Shown here: in pieces, positions 25,249 through 33,101 of the stretch | How positions within the stretch are numbered: the first letter of the stretch is position 1 | Layout of the letters: each line of letters begins with the position of its first letter | From: an uncultured Lachnospiraceae bacterium | Lineage (GTDB): Bacteria > Bacillota > Clostridia > Lachnospirales > Lachnospiraceae | Length of the DNA: 39,859 nucleotides | NCBI GenBank assembly: GCA_930972465.1 | Contig: CAKNHF010000028.1 | Coordinates: 1 to 39,859 of the forward strand | Reading direction: 5' to 3' | Notes under the pieces: model-generated | Databases searched by the model: none | Seen by the model: the letters and a program-made list of their open reading frames with translations, nothing else | What the model was told of the DNA's origin: nothing | Translations under genes and position numbers: made by a program

Positions 25249-26040
25249 ATGTTACTATTTCCTGTCATAAAAGCAGAACTTTATAAAAATATATGTAGAA
25301 AAAGCACTTGGATCCTTGTTATTCCTGTCCTTCTGTCCCTGCTCATCACTCTGGGCTTTCGGACAGATGCAGTCACTCTGACCATAACCGGAAACAGCGG
25401 TTCTCTGTCCTGCATGGATTACCTGTTCATGAACTGGACCGTGCTTTCCTCCCTCGGACTGATCGGACTGCTGATCCTTCTCTTCTCATCTATACAGTTT
25501 TCCGGAGAGATCGAGCGCGGACAGATCAAATTCTTTCTCCTCAGAAGCAGCAGCCGCTCCGGAGTTCTCTTTGGGAAATATCTGTCGGCAGTTATCGTTT
25601 CTGCTCTGTCCACGGCTGCCGTCCTGATATTTACCGTGCTCTTCTATTACCTTATGATCGCCGGATCATCCCACGGGAACGGAGAATTCCACGCAGCAGT
25701 CAGCGAACTTACAACCGGACACATCCTCGCCTACATCGGCCTGAGCCTGATCTCTTTTCTCCTGTGGATCGCGGTTTCCTTCCTGTTCGGACTGTACTTC
25801 GGGCCATTTGTCGACTTCGTGCTCACCGCTGTTTTCCTGTACGGCGGGAATTACATCGCATCTCAGGATATGGCAGTTTCCAGGCTCTTCCCTTCTTACT
25901 GGGGAAATCAGATGCTCCTTGGCAGTGAGCAGCCGGATATCCTTCTTCCGGCTCTGGGCAGCGTCATCCTTACACTGGTTCTGACCGCCGCGGTACTTCT
26001 GTTTGCCGCATGGCGATTCAGCAATACCGATATCAAGTAA
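25249..26040 (+). CDS. ABC-2 type permease partner
   Basis: 263 residues with six membrane helices, opening MLLFPVIKAELYKNICRK as in BcrB/SpaE-type permeases. GEIERGQIKFFLLRSSSR is the usual coupling loop after helix 2. Start at 25249 is preceded at some distance by AAAGG; an ATG at 25195 overlapping the ATPase stop (ATGA) would add 18 untypical residues and cannot be excluded. With the ATPase it forms a two-gene exporter, ending just before the repeat at 26060-26114. Confidence 0.87.
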   Translation: MLLFPVIKAELYKNICRKSTWILVIPVLLSLLITLGFRTDAVTLTITGNSGSLSCMDYLFMNWTVLSSLGLIGLLILLFSSIQFSGEIERGQIKFFLLRSSSRSGVLFGKYLSAVIVSALSTAAVLIFTVLFYYLMIAGSSHGNGEFHAAVSELTTGHILAYIGLSLISFLLWIAVSFLFGLYFGPFVDFVLTAVFLYGGNYIASQDMAVSRLFPSYWGNQMLLGSEQPDILLPALGSVILTLVLTAAVLLFAAWRFSNTDIK

Positions 26041-26059
26041 TTCAGCGAATTGTCAAACA

Positions 26060-26114
26060 ATTCTGAAAACGGTACGCAAAGGGGCCTGACCCCTTTGCAA
26101 AAGGGTCAGGCCCC
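26060..26114. repeat. Dispersed palindromic repeat, copy 2; also a terminator hairpin
   Basis: GGGGCCTGACCC (26081-26092) pairs perfectly with GGGTCAGGCCCC (26103-26114), with an inner TTTGCAAA. The left flank 26060-26080 matches 3288-3308 of copy 1 with one difference. It lies between the convergent permease and dehydrogenase genes, and the hairpin probably ends one or both transcripts. Confidence 0.8.
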
Positions 26115-26126
26115 GGTGAAAAAAAC

Positions 26127-27002
26127 CTATGAGAAGAACTTTTCCATAACCTCCTGCGCCGGCATCTCCTGTCCCGTGAACAGCTCGAATGCCGCCGCTC
26201 CCTGCCAGAGCAGCATTCCGATTCCGGGCACCGCAGCGCGGCATCCTTTTTCCTTCGCTTTGCGGATAAGAAGGGTCTCGCGCGGATTATATACCACATC
26301 GGCAACAGCAAGTTCCGGACGAAGCAGGTCTTCCGGAACCGGCATGACGTCCTCCATGGGACTCATTCCGGCACGGGTCGCATTGACAAGAATATCACAT
26401 CTGTCAACAGCTGCTTTCAGAGCGTCCATATCATCCAGATCATTGATAGACACGTCCTTGATCCCGGACACCGCTTTTCTGATCTTCTCTACGGTCTTCT
26501 CGCCGTTGGCATAGAATTCATCTTTCCTGTTAAAGATCGCGATCTCTTCCACGCCGTCCAGAGCCGCCTGCACCGCAATGGCTGTCGCGGCTCCGCCTGT
26601 GCCGAGGAGTACGATCCTCTGCCCCTTAATATCAACACCATGTTCCTTTAAGTTACGGACAAAACCGATGCCGTCTGTCATGTGCCCTGTCATTGTGCCG
26701 TCTTCCTCGACCACAACCGTATTGCATGCGCCCACCATTTCCGCAGCCGGCGAGAGACGGTCCACAAGCCGCGCTGTCTCGGTCTTATCCGGCATCGTAA
26801 TATTGAATCCGCCCACATTGAGCGTACGAAACGCCTCAATCGCAGCCCCTGTCTTCTCGACAGGAATATCAAAAGCAAGGTATGCGCAGTCCAGCCCGAG
26901 CTTCGCAAAACTGTAGTTATACATTGCCGGTGATCCTGAATGTCCGACCGGTGAACCGATCAGCGCGTATAGTCTGGTATGTCCGTTAATTCTCTGTTCC
27001 AT
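26127..27002 (-). CDS. aroE: Shikimate/quinate dehydrogenase (YdiB-like)
   Basis: 291 residues. NAD(P)-dependent reduction of 3-dehydroshikimate (or quinate oxidation). Substrate site GSPVGHSGSPAMYN (17-30), catalytic K73 in NITMPDK and D110 in TDG. The Rossmann loop is GTGGAAT (134-140). The coenzyme loop NRKDEF (158-163) resembles E. coli YdiB (NRRDEF), not the AroE NRT type, which suggests it accepts NAD and may also act on quinate. No other aromatic-pathway gene is in the window. GGAAGGAG precedes the ATG. It stands alone between an ABC exporter and a two-component system and has its own promoter. Confidence 0.9.
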   Translation of the reverse strand: MEQRINGHTRLYALIGSPVGHSGSPAMYNYSFAKLGLDCAYLAFDIPVEKTGAAIEAFRTLNVGGFNITMPDKTETARLVDRLSPAAEMVGACNTVVVEEDGTMTGHMTDGIGFVRNLKEHGVDIKGQRIVLLGTGGAATAIAVQAALDGVEEIAIFNRKDEFYANGEKTVEKIRKAVSGIKDVSINDLDDMDALKAAVDRCDILVNATRAGMSPMEDVMPVPEDLLRPELAVADVVYNPRETLLIRKAKEKGCRAAVPGIGMLLWQGAAAFELFTGQEMPAQEVMEKFFS

Positions 27003-27039
27003 TGGTTGATAACTCCTTCCAAAAGTAAAATGCAGGTAC

Positions 27040-27068
27040 AGTATAACATGCTTTCTTTCTTACTGCAA
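27040..27068 (-). promoter_or_regulatory. Promoter of the dehydrogenase gene
   Basis: On the minus strand TTGCAG (27068-27063), a 17-base spacer and TATACT (27045-27040) with TGT before it form a good extended promoter. The start site would be about 30 bases before the ATG. Confidence 0.75.
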
Positions 27069-27071
27069 TAC

Positions 27072-27109
27072 TTTAATGTGTGAAAATTTAATTGTTTTAA
27101 CGTGTGAAA
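27072..27109. repeat. 14-bp direct repeat upstream of the divergent dehydrogenase and response-regulator genes
   Basis: TTTAATGTGTGAAA (27072-27085) and TTTAACGTGTGAAA (27096-27109) differ at one base and are 24 bp apart. They begin 4 bases beyond the -35 box of the dehydrogenase promoter. Paired direct repeats of this kind are typical binding sites of OmpR-family regulators, so the neighbouring response regulator is a candidate. Confidence 0.6.
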
Positions 27110-27216
27110 GTGTTGTGGCAGGGAGATCAGTACCGCTCAGCAGGTATCTGACATACAGAAAAGGGTCAGACTCTGGACAAGTGCAATCAGATAAACTAAA
27201 ATGTTTTCGCAAATAT

Positions 27217-27222
27217 TATAAT
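27217..27222 (+). promoter_or_regulatory. -10 box of the RR/HK operon
   Basis: A perfect TATAAT lies 18 bases before the response-regulator start and has no -35 at 16-18 bases. This fits an activator-dependent promoter. Confidence 0.5.
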
Positions 27223-27240
27223 ACACGGAGAGTCCACAAG

Positions 27241-27930
27241 ATGAAAGAACATATTTTAATTGCCGACGATGAAAAAGAAATACTGAGCCTTCTGCGTCTC
27301 TATCTGGAAAATTCAGGATACAGGGTATCAGAGGCCTCCGATGGGGAAACAGCCTGCAGCCTGATCCGAAACGGCGGCATAGACCTGGCAATCCTTGACA
27401 TCATGATGCCGAAAATGGACGGCTACGCAGTGATCCGCCGCATCCGCGAGCAGGACGACCTTCCCATCATCGTCCTGTCCGCGAAAAGCGAAACCACCGA
27501 CAAGATCATGGGGCTGGGACTGGGCGCCGACGACTATATAGCCAAACCTTTCGACGGCCTTGAAGTCGTTGCCCGGGTGGAAGCCTGCCTTCGACGGCTC
27601 TCACGGACAAAAAGCGAGTCTGCTCCGTCCGAAGCCAGCCTGACTGTCCGGGATCTGACGCTGGACACCAATGCCTGCGTCCTGATAAAGGACGGAACCA
27701 CCATCGACCTGACTTCCATTGAATACCGGATACTGAAACTCTTCATGGGATCTCCGGGCCGGGTCTTCACCAAGAAACAGATCTACGAAGCTGCCTGGGG
27801 CGAAGACTATATTGTGGACGACAACAACATCATGGTCTACATCAGCAAGATCCGCGAGAAGCTGGGAGAGCGCAGCGGCGCCTCCTATATCCGGACGATC
27901 CGGGGATTAGGCTACAAGCTGCTCCCGTAA
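27241..27930 (+). CDS. OmpR/PhoB-family response regulator
   Basis: 229 residues. The receiver domain has Asp10/Glu11 acidic residues, phosphorylated D53 in ILDIMMPKMDG, and Lys in AKPFDGLE. The C-terminal winged helix ends IRTIRGLGYKLLP. The start at 27241 follows GGAGAG; the frame stays open upstream to 27076, but that part looks non-coding and contains the promoter. It heads a two-gene operon with the sensor kinase. Possible targets are the ABC exporter at 24488-26040 and its own promoter. Confidence 0.93.
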   Translation: MKEHILIADDEKEILSLLRLYLENSGYRVSEASDGETACSLIRNGGIDLAILDIMMPKMDGYAVIRRIREQDDLPIIVLSAKSETTDKIMGLGLGADDYIAKPFDGLEVVARVEACLRRLSRTKSESAPSEASLTVRDLTLDTNACVLIKDGTTIDLTSIEYRILKLFMGSPGRVFTKKQIYEAAWGEDYIVDDNNIMVYISKIREKLGERSGASYIRTIRGLGYKLLP

Positions 27931-27967
27931 CCCTCTTTCTTTAAAAACACAGGAAGGATATCTGACC

Positions 27968-29449
27968 ATGAAAAAAGCTTTTACTCAGAAAACATTAAGC
28001 CGTTATATCATAAAAAAATATCTTTCATTCCTCATTGTGATCCTGCTCCTCTTCACATTGATCCGGAATGTTGGCGCGATTCTCCTCTTCGGAAGCGACA
28101 ACCTGAATCTTTCCCACGTCCTGGATGCAGGTTCACTCATCGGATCAGATTATGAGAACACGGATATCTCTGTCCTCTCCGACATCGGCGGATGGATTGA
28201 GATTCTGGACGAAAATAGTCATGTCATATATACCAAAGGTGAAGTTCTGGATCCGCACGCCAAATACAGTCAGGAAGAACTTCTGGAGATGAACGCCCTG
28301 GGCGCTCTCCTGGGAAAGAAAAGTTTTACTGTGGCAGGAGTTCTGAACATATCCTACAAGGGCAGCCTGCGGGATTTTCCGCCATATCTCGCAACCTACA
28401 CCTCATTTGAGCGGGACGGAAAGCGCATGACCGCCCTGGTCCGTTTCCCCGCGGAAAAAATCTCAGCAGAATTCACGGTTCTGAATCCCTCCGGCAGGGT
28501 CTTCTCCGACGCCCTTCTGACCGGCGCCGCGCTTTTCATCTCCTGCGCCGCGGTATTCCTGTTCTTTCTCCTGCGGTATGCACAGGCGATCCGCACTCAC
28601 GTTGCCGCGCCGAATGAGAAGCTGGTAAAAGGACTCCGGGAGATCACTTCCGGCAACTATGACACACGCATCTGCCTGAATGCCGAGTATGAATACCGCG
28701 AGATTGAAGACTCCTTCAATCTGCTGGCAGAAGAACTGATGAATGCCACGAAAGAAAGAGAGCGGCTCAACCGGGAGCGCCGCCAGCTGCTCAGCAATAT
28801 CGCCCACGATCTTAAGACCCCCATCACTACCCTCCAGGGATACGCAAAAGCGCTCAGCGACCATATGGTAATCTCACCGGAACAGCAGGAGGAGTATCTT
28901 TCCGCGATCTACCGGAAATCCGTCCATATGACGGATCTGGTAAACAAGCTTCTGGAATACAGCCGTCTGGAAAACGACACCTGGCACTTTGACTTTCGGA
29001 AAACAGAGTTCACCGAATTCGTCCGCACCGTGATCATCGATCAGTATGATGAATTTGAAGCCCGCCGTGTCGATCTGGAAACAGATATCCCGGACCTGGA
29101 GATCACGCTCTCTGTCGACCGGACGGAGATCCGCCGTGTTCTGCTGAATCTTCTCGGGAACTGTATCGCGCATAATCCCCCCGGGATCTCAGCCCGCGCC
29201 GTGGTCAGAACAGAAGGACGCTTCTGCGTATTTGAGCTCTGGGACAACGGCACGCCTGTTCCGCCGGAACTTCAGGAATCCATCTTCGAACCCTTTGTCT
29301 GCGGCGATGCGTCAAGGAAGTCGGGAAACGGCAGCGGACTGGGGCTTTCCATCTGCCGCAAAGTAGCGGAAAAACATGGCGGGACGATCGTCCTGAAAGA
29401 AGGAAAAGACGGATATAAGGGGTTCATCCTCCGCCTTCCGCTTCTCTGA
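27968..29449 (+). CDS. Sensor histidine kinase with extracytoplasmic domain
   Basis: 493 residues. Two membrane helices (about 19-41 and 182-203) enclose an outer sensor domain of about 140 residues. A HAMP-like linker follows (about 205-260). The phosphoacceptor is H280 in NIAHDLKTPITTLQGY, and the ATP-binding part has LLNLLGNCIAHNP, DNGTPV and GSGLGLSICRK. AGGAAGG lies upstream of the ATG. Paired with the regulator immediately before it (37 bp). The outer domain suggests it senses something outside the cell, unlike the single-helix kinase at 13983. Confidence 0.92.
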   Translation: MKKAFTQKTLSRYIIKKYLSFLIVILLLFTLIRNVGAILLFGSDNLNLSHVLDAGSLIGSDYENTDISVLSDIGGWIEILDENSHVIYTKGEVLDPHAKYSQEELLEMNALGALLGKKSFTVAGVLNISYKGSLRDFPPYLATYTSFERDGKRMTALVRFPAEKISAEFTVLNPSGRVFSDALLTGAALFISCAAVFLFFLLRYAQAIRTHVAAPNEKLVKGLREITSGNYDTRICLNAEYEYREIEDSFNLLAEELMNATKERERLNRERRQLLSNIAHDLKTPITTLQGYAKALSDHMVISPEQQEEYLSAIYRKSVHMTDLVNKLLEYSRLENDTWHFDFRKTEFTEFVRTVIIDQYDEFEARRVDLETDIPDLEITLSVDRTEIRRVLLNLLGNCIAHNPPGISARAVVRTEGRFCVFELWDNGTPVPPELQESIFEPFVCGDASRKSGNGSGLGLSICRKVAEKHGGTIVLKEGKDGYKGFILRLPLL

Positions 29450-29453
29450 AACC

Positions 29454-29499
29454 AGAAGGGGATCCGCACCGCTCCGTATCGCAGTCCGGATCCCTTTCT
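29454..29499. terminator. Terminator between the kinase and the HAD phosphatase gene
   Basis: AGAAGGGGATCCG (29454-29466) pairs with CGGATCCCTTTCT (29487-29499), one G-T pair, around a 20-base loop. Only short T-runs follow, so strength is uncertain. It lies between convergent genes. Confidence 0.6.
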
Positions 29500-29545
29500 G
29501 TTTACCGCTTCCTGTGCGGCTGGAACATGGCAGCAACTATATAGT

Positions 29546-30367
29546 TCATTTCCCTTCAGGGAAAAACCTGTCGATTACTTCTGTCACTCCGTCACTGTCA
29601 TTGTCTTTCTCCGTCACAAAGTCCGCGACGGCCTTTACGCGGTCCGCAGCGTTCGCCATCGCCGCGCCGACGCCGGCATACTGGATCATCGCAATATCAT
29701 TATAACTGTCTCCGCAGCACACTATTACTTCCCTCGGTATCTCGAGGATCTGCAGAAGATGTTTCAGCCCGTATGACTTATCGATATTTTTCGGCGTCAC
29801 CTCAAGGTACCAGGGCTCCGAGTGGAAGATCTGCGCTTCATGACGGTATTTCATCGTAAGCACAGGCTCTATCGCTTCCAGATCATCCGGATCGCCTGTG
29901 ATCAGGCACTCATTGACATCCAGATCCCTCACCGCGGCAAAATCTCCGCACCGCTTAAGCTCAAGCCCGGTGATCTCTGCCTCCGCTTTCATGTATCTGT
30001 CGGGTTCCGTACCCGCAAGGATCGCCCCGGTCTGATAGACCGCGATCCCCACTTCATATTTTTCAGCGTCCTCCCTCAGCCTGACCGGGATATGTCCGGG
30101 CAGCCGCTTCTCAAACAGGCACTCCCTGCTCCGGAAATCAATGATCCGCGCACCGTTAAAGGCAAGGATGTAACTCCCGAACCGGTCGAATTCCAGTCTC
30201 TCCGCGATCGGATACACCCCTTCCGGCGGACGCCCGGATGCCAGTACAACCCTTACTCCCCGCTCCTGAAGGCGGATCAGTGCGTCGGCAGTCCGGTGAG
30301 AAAGCCGTTTCTCGGAATCCACCGTTGTTCCGTCAATATCAAGTACAAGCAGCTGGTATTTCATCAT
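29546..30367 (-). CDS. Cof-type HAD phosphatase
   Basis: 273 residues. Motif I DIDGTTVDS holds the nucleophile D10 and D12. SGRPPEG holds motif II, a Lys of the motif III kind lies near KNIDKSYG, and GDSYNDIAM is motif IV. It has the C2B cap of the Cof subfamily, which dephosphorylates sugar phosphates and related small molecules. Cytoplasmic. ATG at 30367 and 30364 are adjacent; either may be used. It follows the D-serine ammonia-lyase gene by 3-6 bp and is the last gene of the DeoR-led operon. Its likely task here is to remove phosphate from an intermediate of that pathway. Confidence 0.9.
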   Translation of the reverse strand: MMKYQLLVLDIDGTTVDSEKRLSHRTADALIRLQERGVRVVLASGRPPEGVYPIAERLEFDRFGSYILAFNGARIIDFRSRECLFEKRLPGHIPVRLREDAEKYEVGIAVYQTGAILAGTEPDRYMKAEAEITGLELKRCGDFAAVRDLDVNECLITGDPDDLEAIEPVLTMKYRHEAQIFHSEPWYLEVTPKNIDKSYGLKHLLQILEIPREVIVCCGDSYNDIAMIQYAGVGAAMANAADRVKAVADFVTEKDNDSDGVTEVIDRFFPEGK

Positions 30368-30370
30368 GTC

Positions 30371-31690
30371 TCACAGTCCCATTTTCAGATATGCTTCTCT
30401 TGTCTCCTGCGGCACCATACCGCCTCCGGTCGCCCATGCGATATGAGTGGCGTTTTCCATCTTATCGGCAAGACCTTCGCGCTCAATATAGGTCTTCATA
30501 TCTTCCGGACGGATCAGCGCCGCAAACGCCGCGCAGGAGCTGGGCTCGATAAAGATCTCTTCTTCCTTCAGGAGTCCCCTCATCAGATCATATAATTTAT
30601 TGTCCGAGATTGTCGCGATGCCCGATACCAGAGGTTCCACCACTTTTCCCACAAATGCGGAGGGCCGTCCGACTGCAAGCCCGTCGGCGTCTGTTCTTCC
30701 GTCAATGCCGAAGTCCCTGACAGACACGCCGTCATGAAGCCCCGTCGCCATTCCCAGCATCATGCAGCATGCATGGGTCGGCTCTGTGAAGAAGCAGTGC
30801 ACATGATCGCCAAACGCCTGCTTTACGCCGTAGGTCACTCCGCCCGGAGCCCCGCCAATCCCGCAGGGAATATAGATGAACAGCGGGTGGTCCGCATCTA
30901 CCGGGATCTTCTGCTCTTCAAGCTGTGCTTTCAGGCGTTCTCCCGCCACACTGTATCCCATAAAGAGATTCTGTGAATTCTCATCATCCACAAAATAGCT
31001 CATGGGATCCTTCTCCGAATTTTTCCTTCCCTGTTCCACCGCCGCACAGTAATCGTCCTGATACTCGATGACCTCAACGCCTCTGCTGCGCAGCAGATCC
31101 TTCTTCCACTGTTTCGCATCCGCCGACATGTGTACGATCACATGGAAGCCCAGCTTTGCGCTCATGATGCCGATGCTCATCCCCAGATTTCCCGTGCTTC
31201 CCACCTGGACGGTATGTTTGCCGAAAAACTCCTGGAATTCCTTTCCCGCAAGGATGCTGTAATCATCATCCTCCTTCAGCATTCCCGCCTCCAGGGCCAG
31301 ATCCTCCGCATGTTTCAGCACCTCATAGATCCCGCCTCTTGCTTTCACCGAGCCGGATACCGGAAGGTCGCTGTCCATTTTCAGCATCAGTTTTCCCTCG
31401 ATACCGGCATGATATTCCAGATTTAAGAATTCTTTCATATGTCCGATCTCACGGAGCTCAGACTCGATGATCCCGTCTGTCTTCTCCAGTTCCGGAAAAA
31501 CCGTCTTAAGATACGGAGCAAACCTTTTCAGCCTGTCAGACGCATCCTTTATCTGCTCCGGGCACACCTCTGTGATATTCCAGTTTTTTTCCGGCCTTTT
31601 CTTCTCATTGAGCCAGAATGTCTCTCTCAGAGCAGCCGCATCCGCCACTGCCGGAACGCTTTCAATATATTTCTTTAACTCATTGTTCAT
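30371..31690 (-). CDS. dsdA: D-serine ammonia-lyase
   Basis: 439 residues, the length of E. coli DsdA. A PLP enzyme that turns D-serine into pyruvate and ammonia. The PLP lysine is K116 in SGSVKARGG. The phosphate-binding loop CGIGGAPGG is at 276-284, and VGSTGNLG (163-170) is the substrate loop. The DsdA-specific KRPEKNW segment is at 31-37. GAGGAGAG lies 8 bases before the ATG. It is in one operon with a phosphodiesterase and a symporter, not with the usual dsdC/dsdX genes. Besides detoxification, it may feed on D-serine released by the phosphodiesterase or imported by the symporter. Confidence 0.93.
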   Translation of the reverse strand: MNNELKKYIESVPAVADAAALRETFWLNEKKRPEKNWNITEVCPEQIKDASDRLKRFAPYLKTVFPELEKTDGIIESELREIGHMKEFLNLEYHAGIEGKLMLKMDSDLPVSGSVKARGGIYEVLKHAEDLALEAGMLKEDDDYSILAGKEFQEFFGKHTVQVGSTGNLGMSIGIMSAKLGFHVIVHMSADAKQWKKDLLRSRGVEVIEYQDDYCAAVEQGRKNSEKDPMSYFVDDENSQNLFMGYSVAGERLKAQLEEQKIPVDADHPLFIYIPCGIGGAPGGVTYGVKQAFGDHVHCFFTEPTHACCMMLGMATGLHDGVSVRDFGIDGRTDADGLAVGRPSAFVGKVVEPLVSGIATISDNKLYDLMRGLLKEEEIFIEPSSCAAFAALIRPEDMKTYIEREGLADKMENATHIAWATGGGMVPQETREAYLKMGL

Positions 31691-31710
31691 GATTCCATCT
31701 CTCCTCGTAT

Positions 31711-33090
31711 TTATTTCTTTTTTCCCGATCTGCGTCCCGGAGCGATATAGCCGTTCTTCGGATCTAGGAATTCCTTCGTCATCTTCCTCACTTCAGGGGC
31801 AAGGAAGATCAGCGCCACAATGTTCGGAATGATCAGCAGTCCCAGCGCCACATCCTGAACAGACCACACCAGATTTATCGTACTCAGACTTCCCAGTATG
31901 ATAAGGAATGGAAAGATTACCCGGTACACAGATGCCCATTTCGGTTTATTTAAAAACGTCAGGCTGATATGTCCGAAATACCACTGGCTCATGATCGAGG
32001 TCCCGGCAAAGAGCAGCAGGCTGATATAGGTAACATACTGCATTCCCGGGAAAACACTTTCAAACGCTGCCGCGGTCAGCGTCGCTGCGTTGTCGTGCAC
32101 CTGATTGACTCCTGTTACGAGCACTGTAAATCCGGTCGTACTGCAGATCAGGATTGTATCCACGAAAACCTCCACAATCCCATAGAATCCCTGCCTGGCC
32201 GGATGGTCCACCTGCGCCGAAGAGTGAAGGACAGCCGCTGTTCCTTCTCCGGCCTCGTTGGAGTAGAGCCCTCTTGCCACGCCAAAACGCATGGCCTCTT
32301 TTATGGTAATCCCGGCCAGCGCACCGGTTCCCGCTTTTAAGGAAAACGCACCCTCAAAGACAGCGGCAAACATATCCGGGATCTGCCCGGCATTCTCAGC
32401 CAGAACGATAAGTCCCGCCACGATATAGATTCCCGCCATGATCGGAGATACATTCTGCGCCACCTGTACCAGGCGCTTAAAACCTCCGCTGATGATCAGG
32501 CTCATGATCACTGCCACAATGACTGCAGTCAGAAGCACCGGGGCGCGGAACGCTTCTCCCGACACCTGAGCGATCGTATTGGACTGGATCAGGGTCGCGC
32601 CGCAGTTCTGGATAAACAGCAGTATGGCCACAAGGGCGCCGATGCCTTTCCAGTTCAGCCCCTTTGCGATATAGTACATTGGTCCGCCAGCAATATTCCC
32701 CTGGGCGTCCTTCCCGTGATACCTCACGCCCATTGTGATCTCGCCGAACTTTGTCGCCATTCCGAATACTGCGGCAAACCACATCCAGAAGAGGGCGCCA
32801 GGTCCTCCCGACAGGATCGCGGTGGATACCCCTACGATATTTCCGCTGCCCACACAGCTTGCGATGGCGGCGCAGAGCGCCTGATAAGAAGAACAGTTTT
32901 TCCCTTCATCGTTCTCTGTCGTCTTTCTTCCGCCTTTGAAAACTCCTCTCGCGATCAGCGGGATACACCGGAACTGGATCCCTCCCGTCACAATTGTATA
33001 GAAGATTCCCAGCCCCAAAAGGGCAAAAAGAAGCCAGTCGCCCCACAGAAAATCTGCCGCACGTTCAAATATCATCTCTATTGTTTTCAC
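31711..33090 (-). CDS. AGCS-family sodium:amino acid symporter
   Basis: 459 residues, 10-11 membrane helices. Family landmarks are CVGSGNIVGVSTAILSGGPG near residue 80, KFGEITMGVRYHGKD with the long loop GNIAGGPMYYIAKGLN, and GLYSNEAGEGTAAVLHSSA. It imports alanine, glycine or serine with sodium; some members accept both D and L forms. The start is GTG at 33090 with GAGG upstream. It is 11 bp after the phosphodiesterase gene and 20 bp before dsdA, so in this operon D-serine is a natural guess for the cargo. Confidence 0.92.
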   Translation of the reverse strand: MKTIEMIFERAADFLWGDWLLFALLGLGIFYTIVTGGIQFRCIPLIARGVFKGGRKTTENDEGKNCSSYQALCAAIASCVGSGNIVGVSTAILSGGPGALFWMWFAAVFGMATKFGEITMGVRYHGKDAQGNIAGGPMYYIAKGLNWKGIGALVAILLFIQNCGATLIQSNTIAQVSGEAFRAPVLLTAVIVAVIMSLIISGGFKRLVQVAQNVSPIMAGIYIVAGLIVLAENAGQIPDMFAAVFEGAFSLKAGTGALAGITIKEAMRFGVARGLYSNEAGEGTAAVLHSSAQVDHPARQGFYGIVEVFVDTILICSTTGFTVLVTGVNQVHDNAATLTAAAFESVFPGMQYVTYISLLLFAGTSIMSQWYFGHISLTFLNKPKWASVYRVIFPFLIILGSLSTINLVWSVQDVALGLLIIPNIVALIFLAPEVRKMTKEFLDPKNGYIAPGRRSGKKK

Positions 33091-33101
33091 ATCTCAGTTC
33101 C

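Noticed and set aside
27155-27176. AAAGGGTCAGACTCTGG resembling the GGGGTCAGGCCCC repeat
   Set aside because: Only about eight bases match and no inverted arm is present, so it is not a copy of the element.
27076-27240. In-frame extension of the response regulator up to an ATG at 27076
   Set aside because: It lacks a ribosome site, contains the direct repeat and the TATAAT box, and the family starts at the MKEHILIADD residues.
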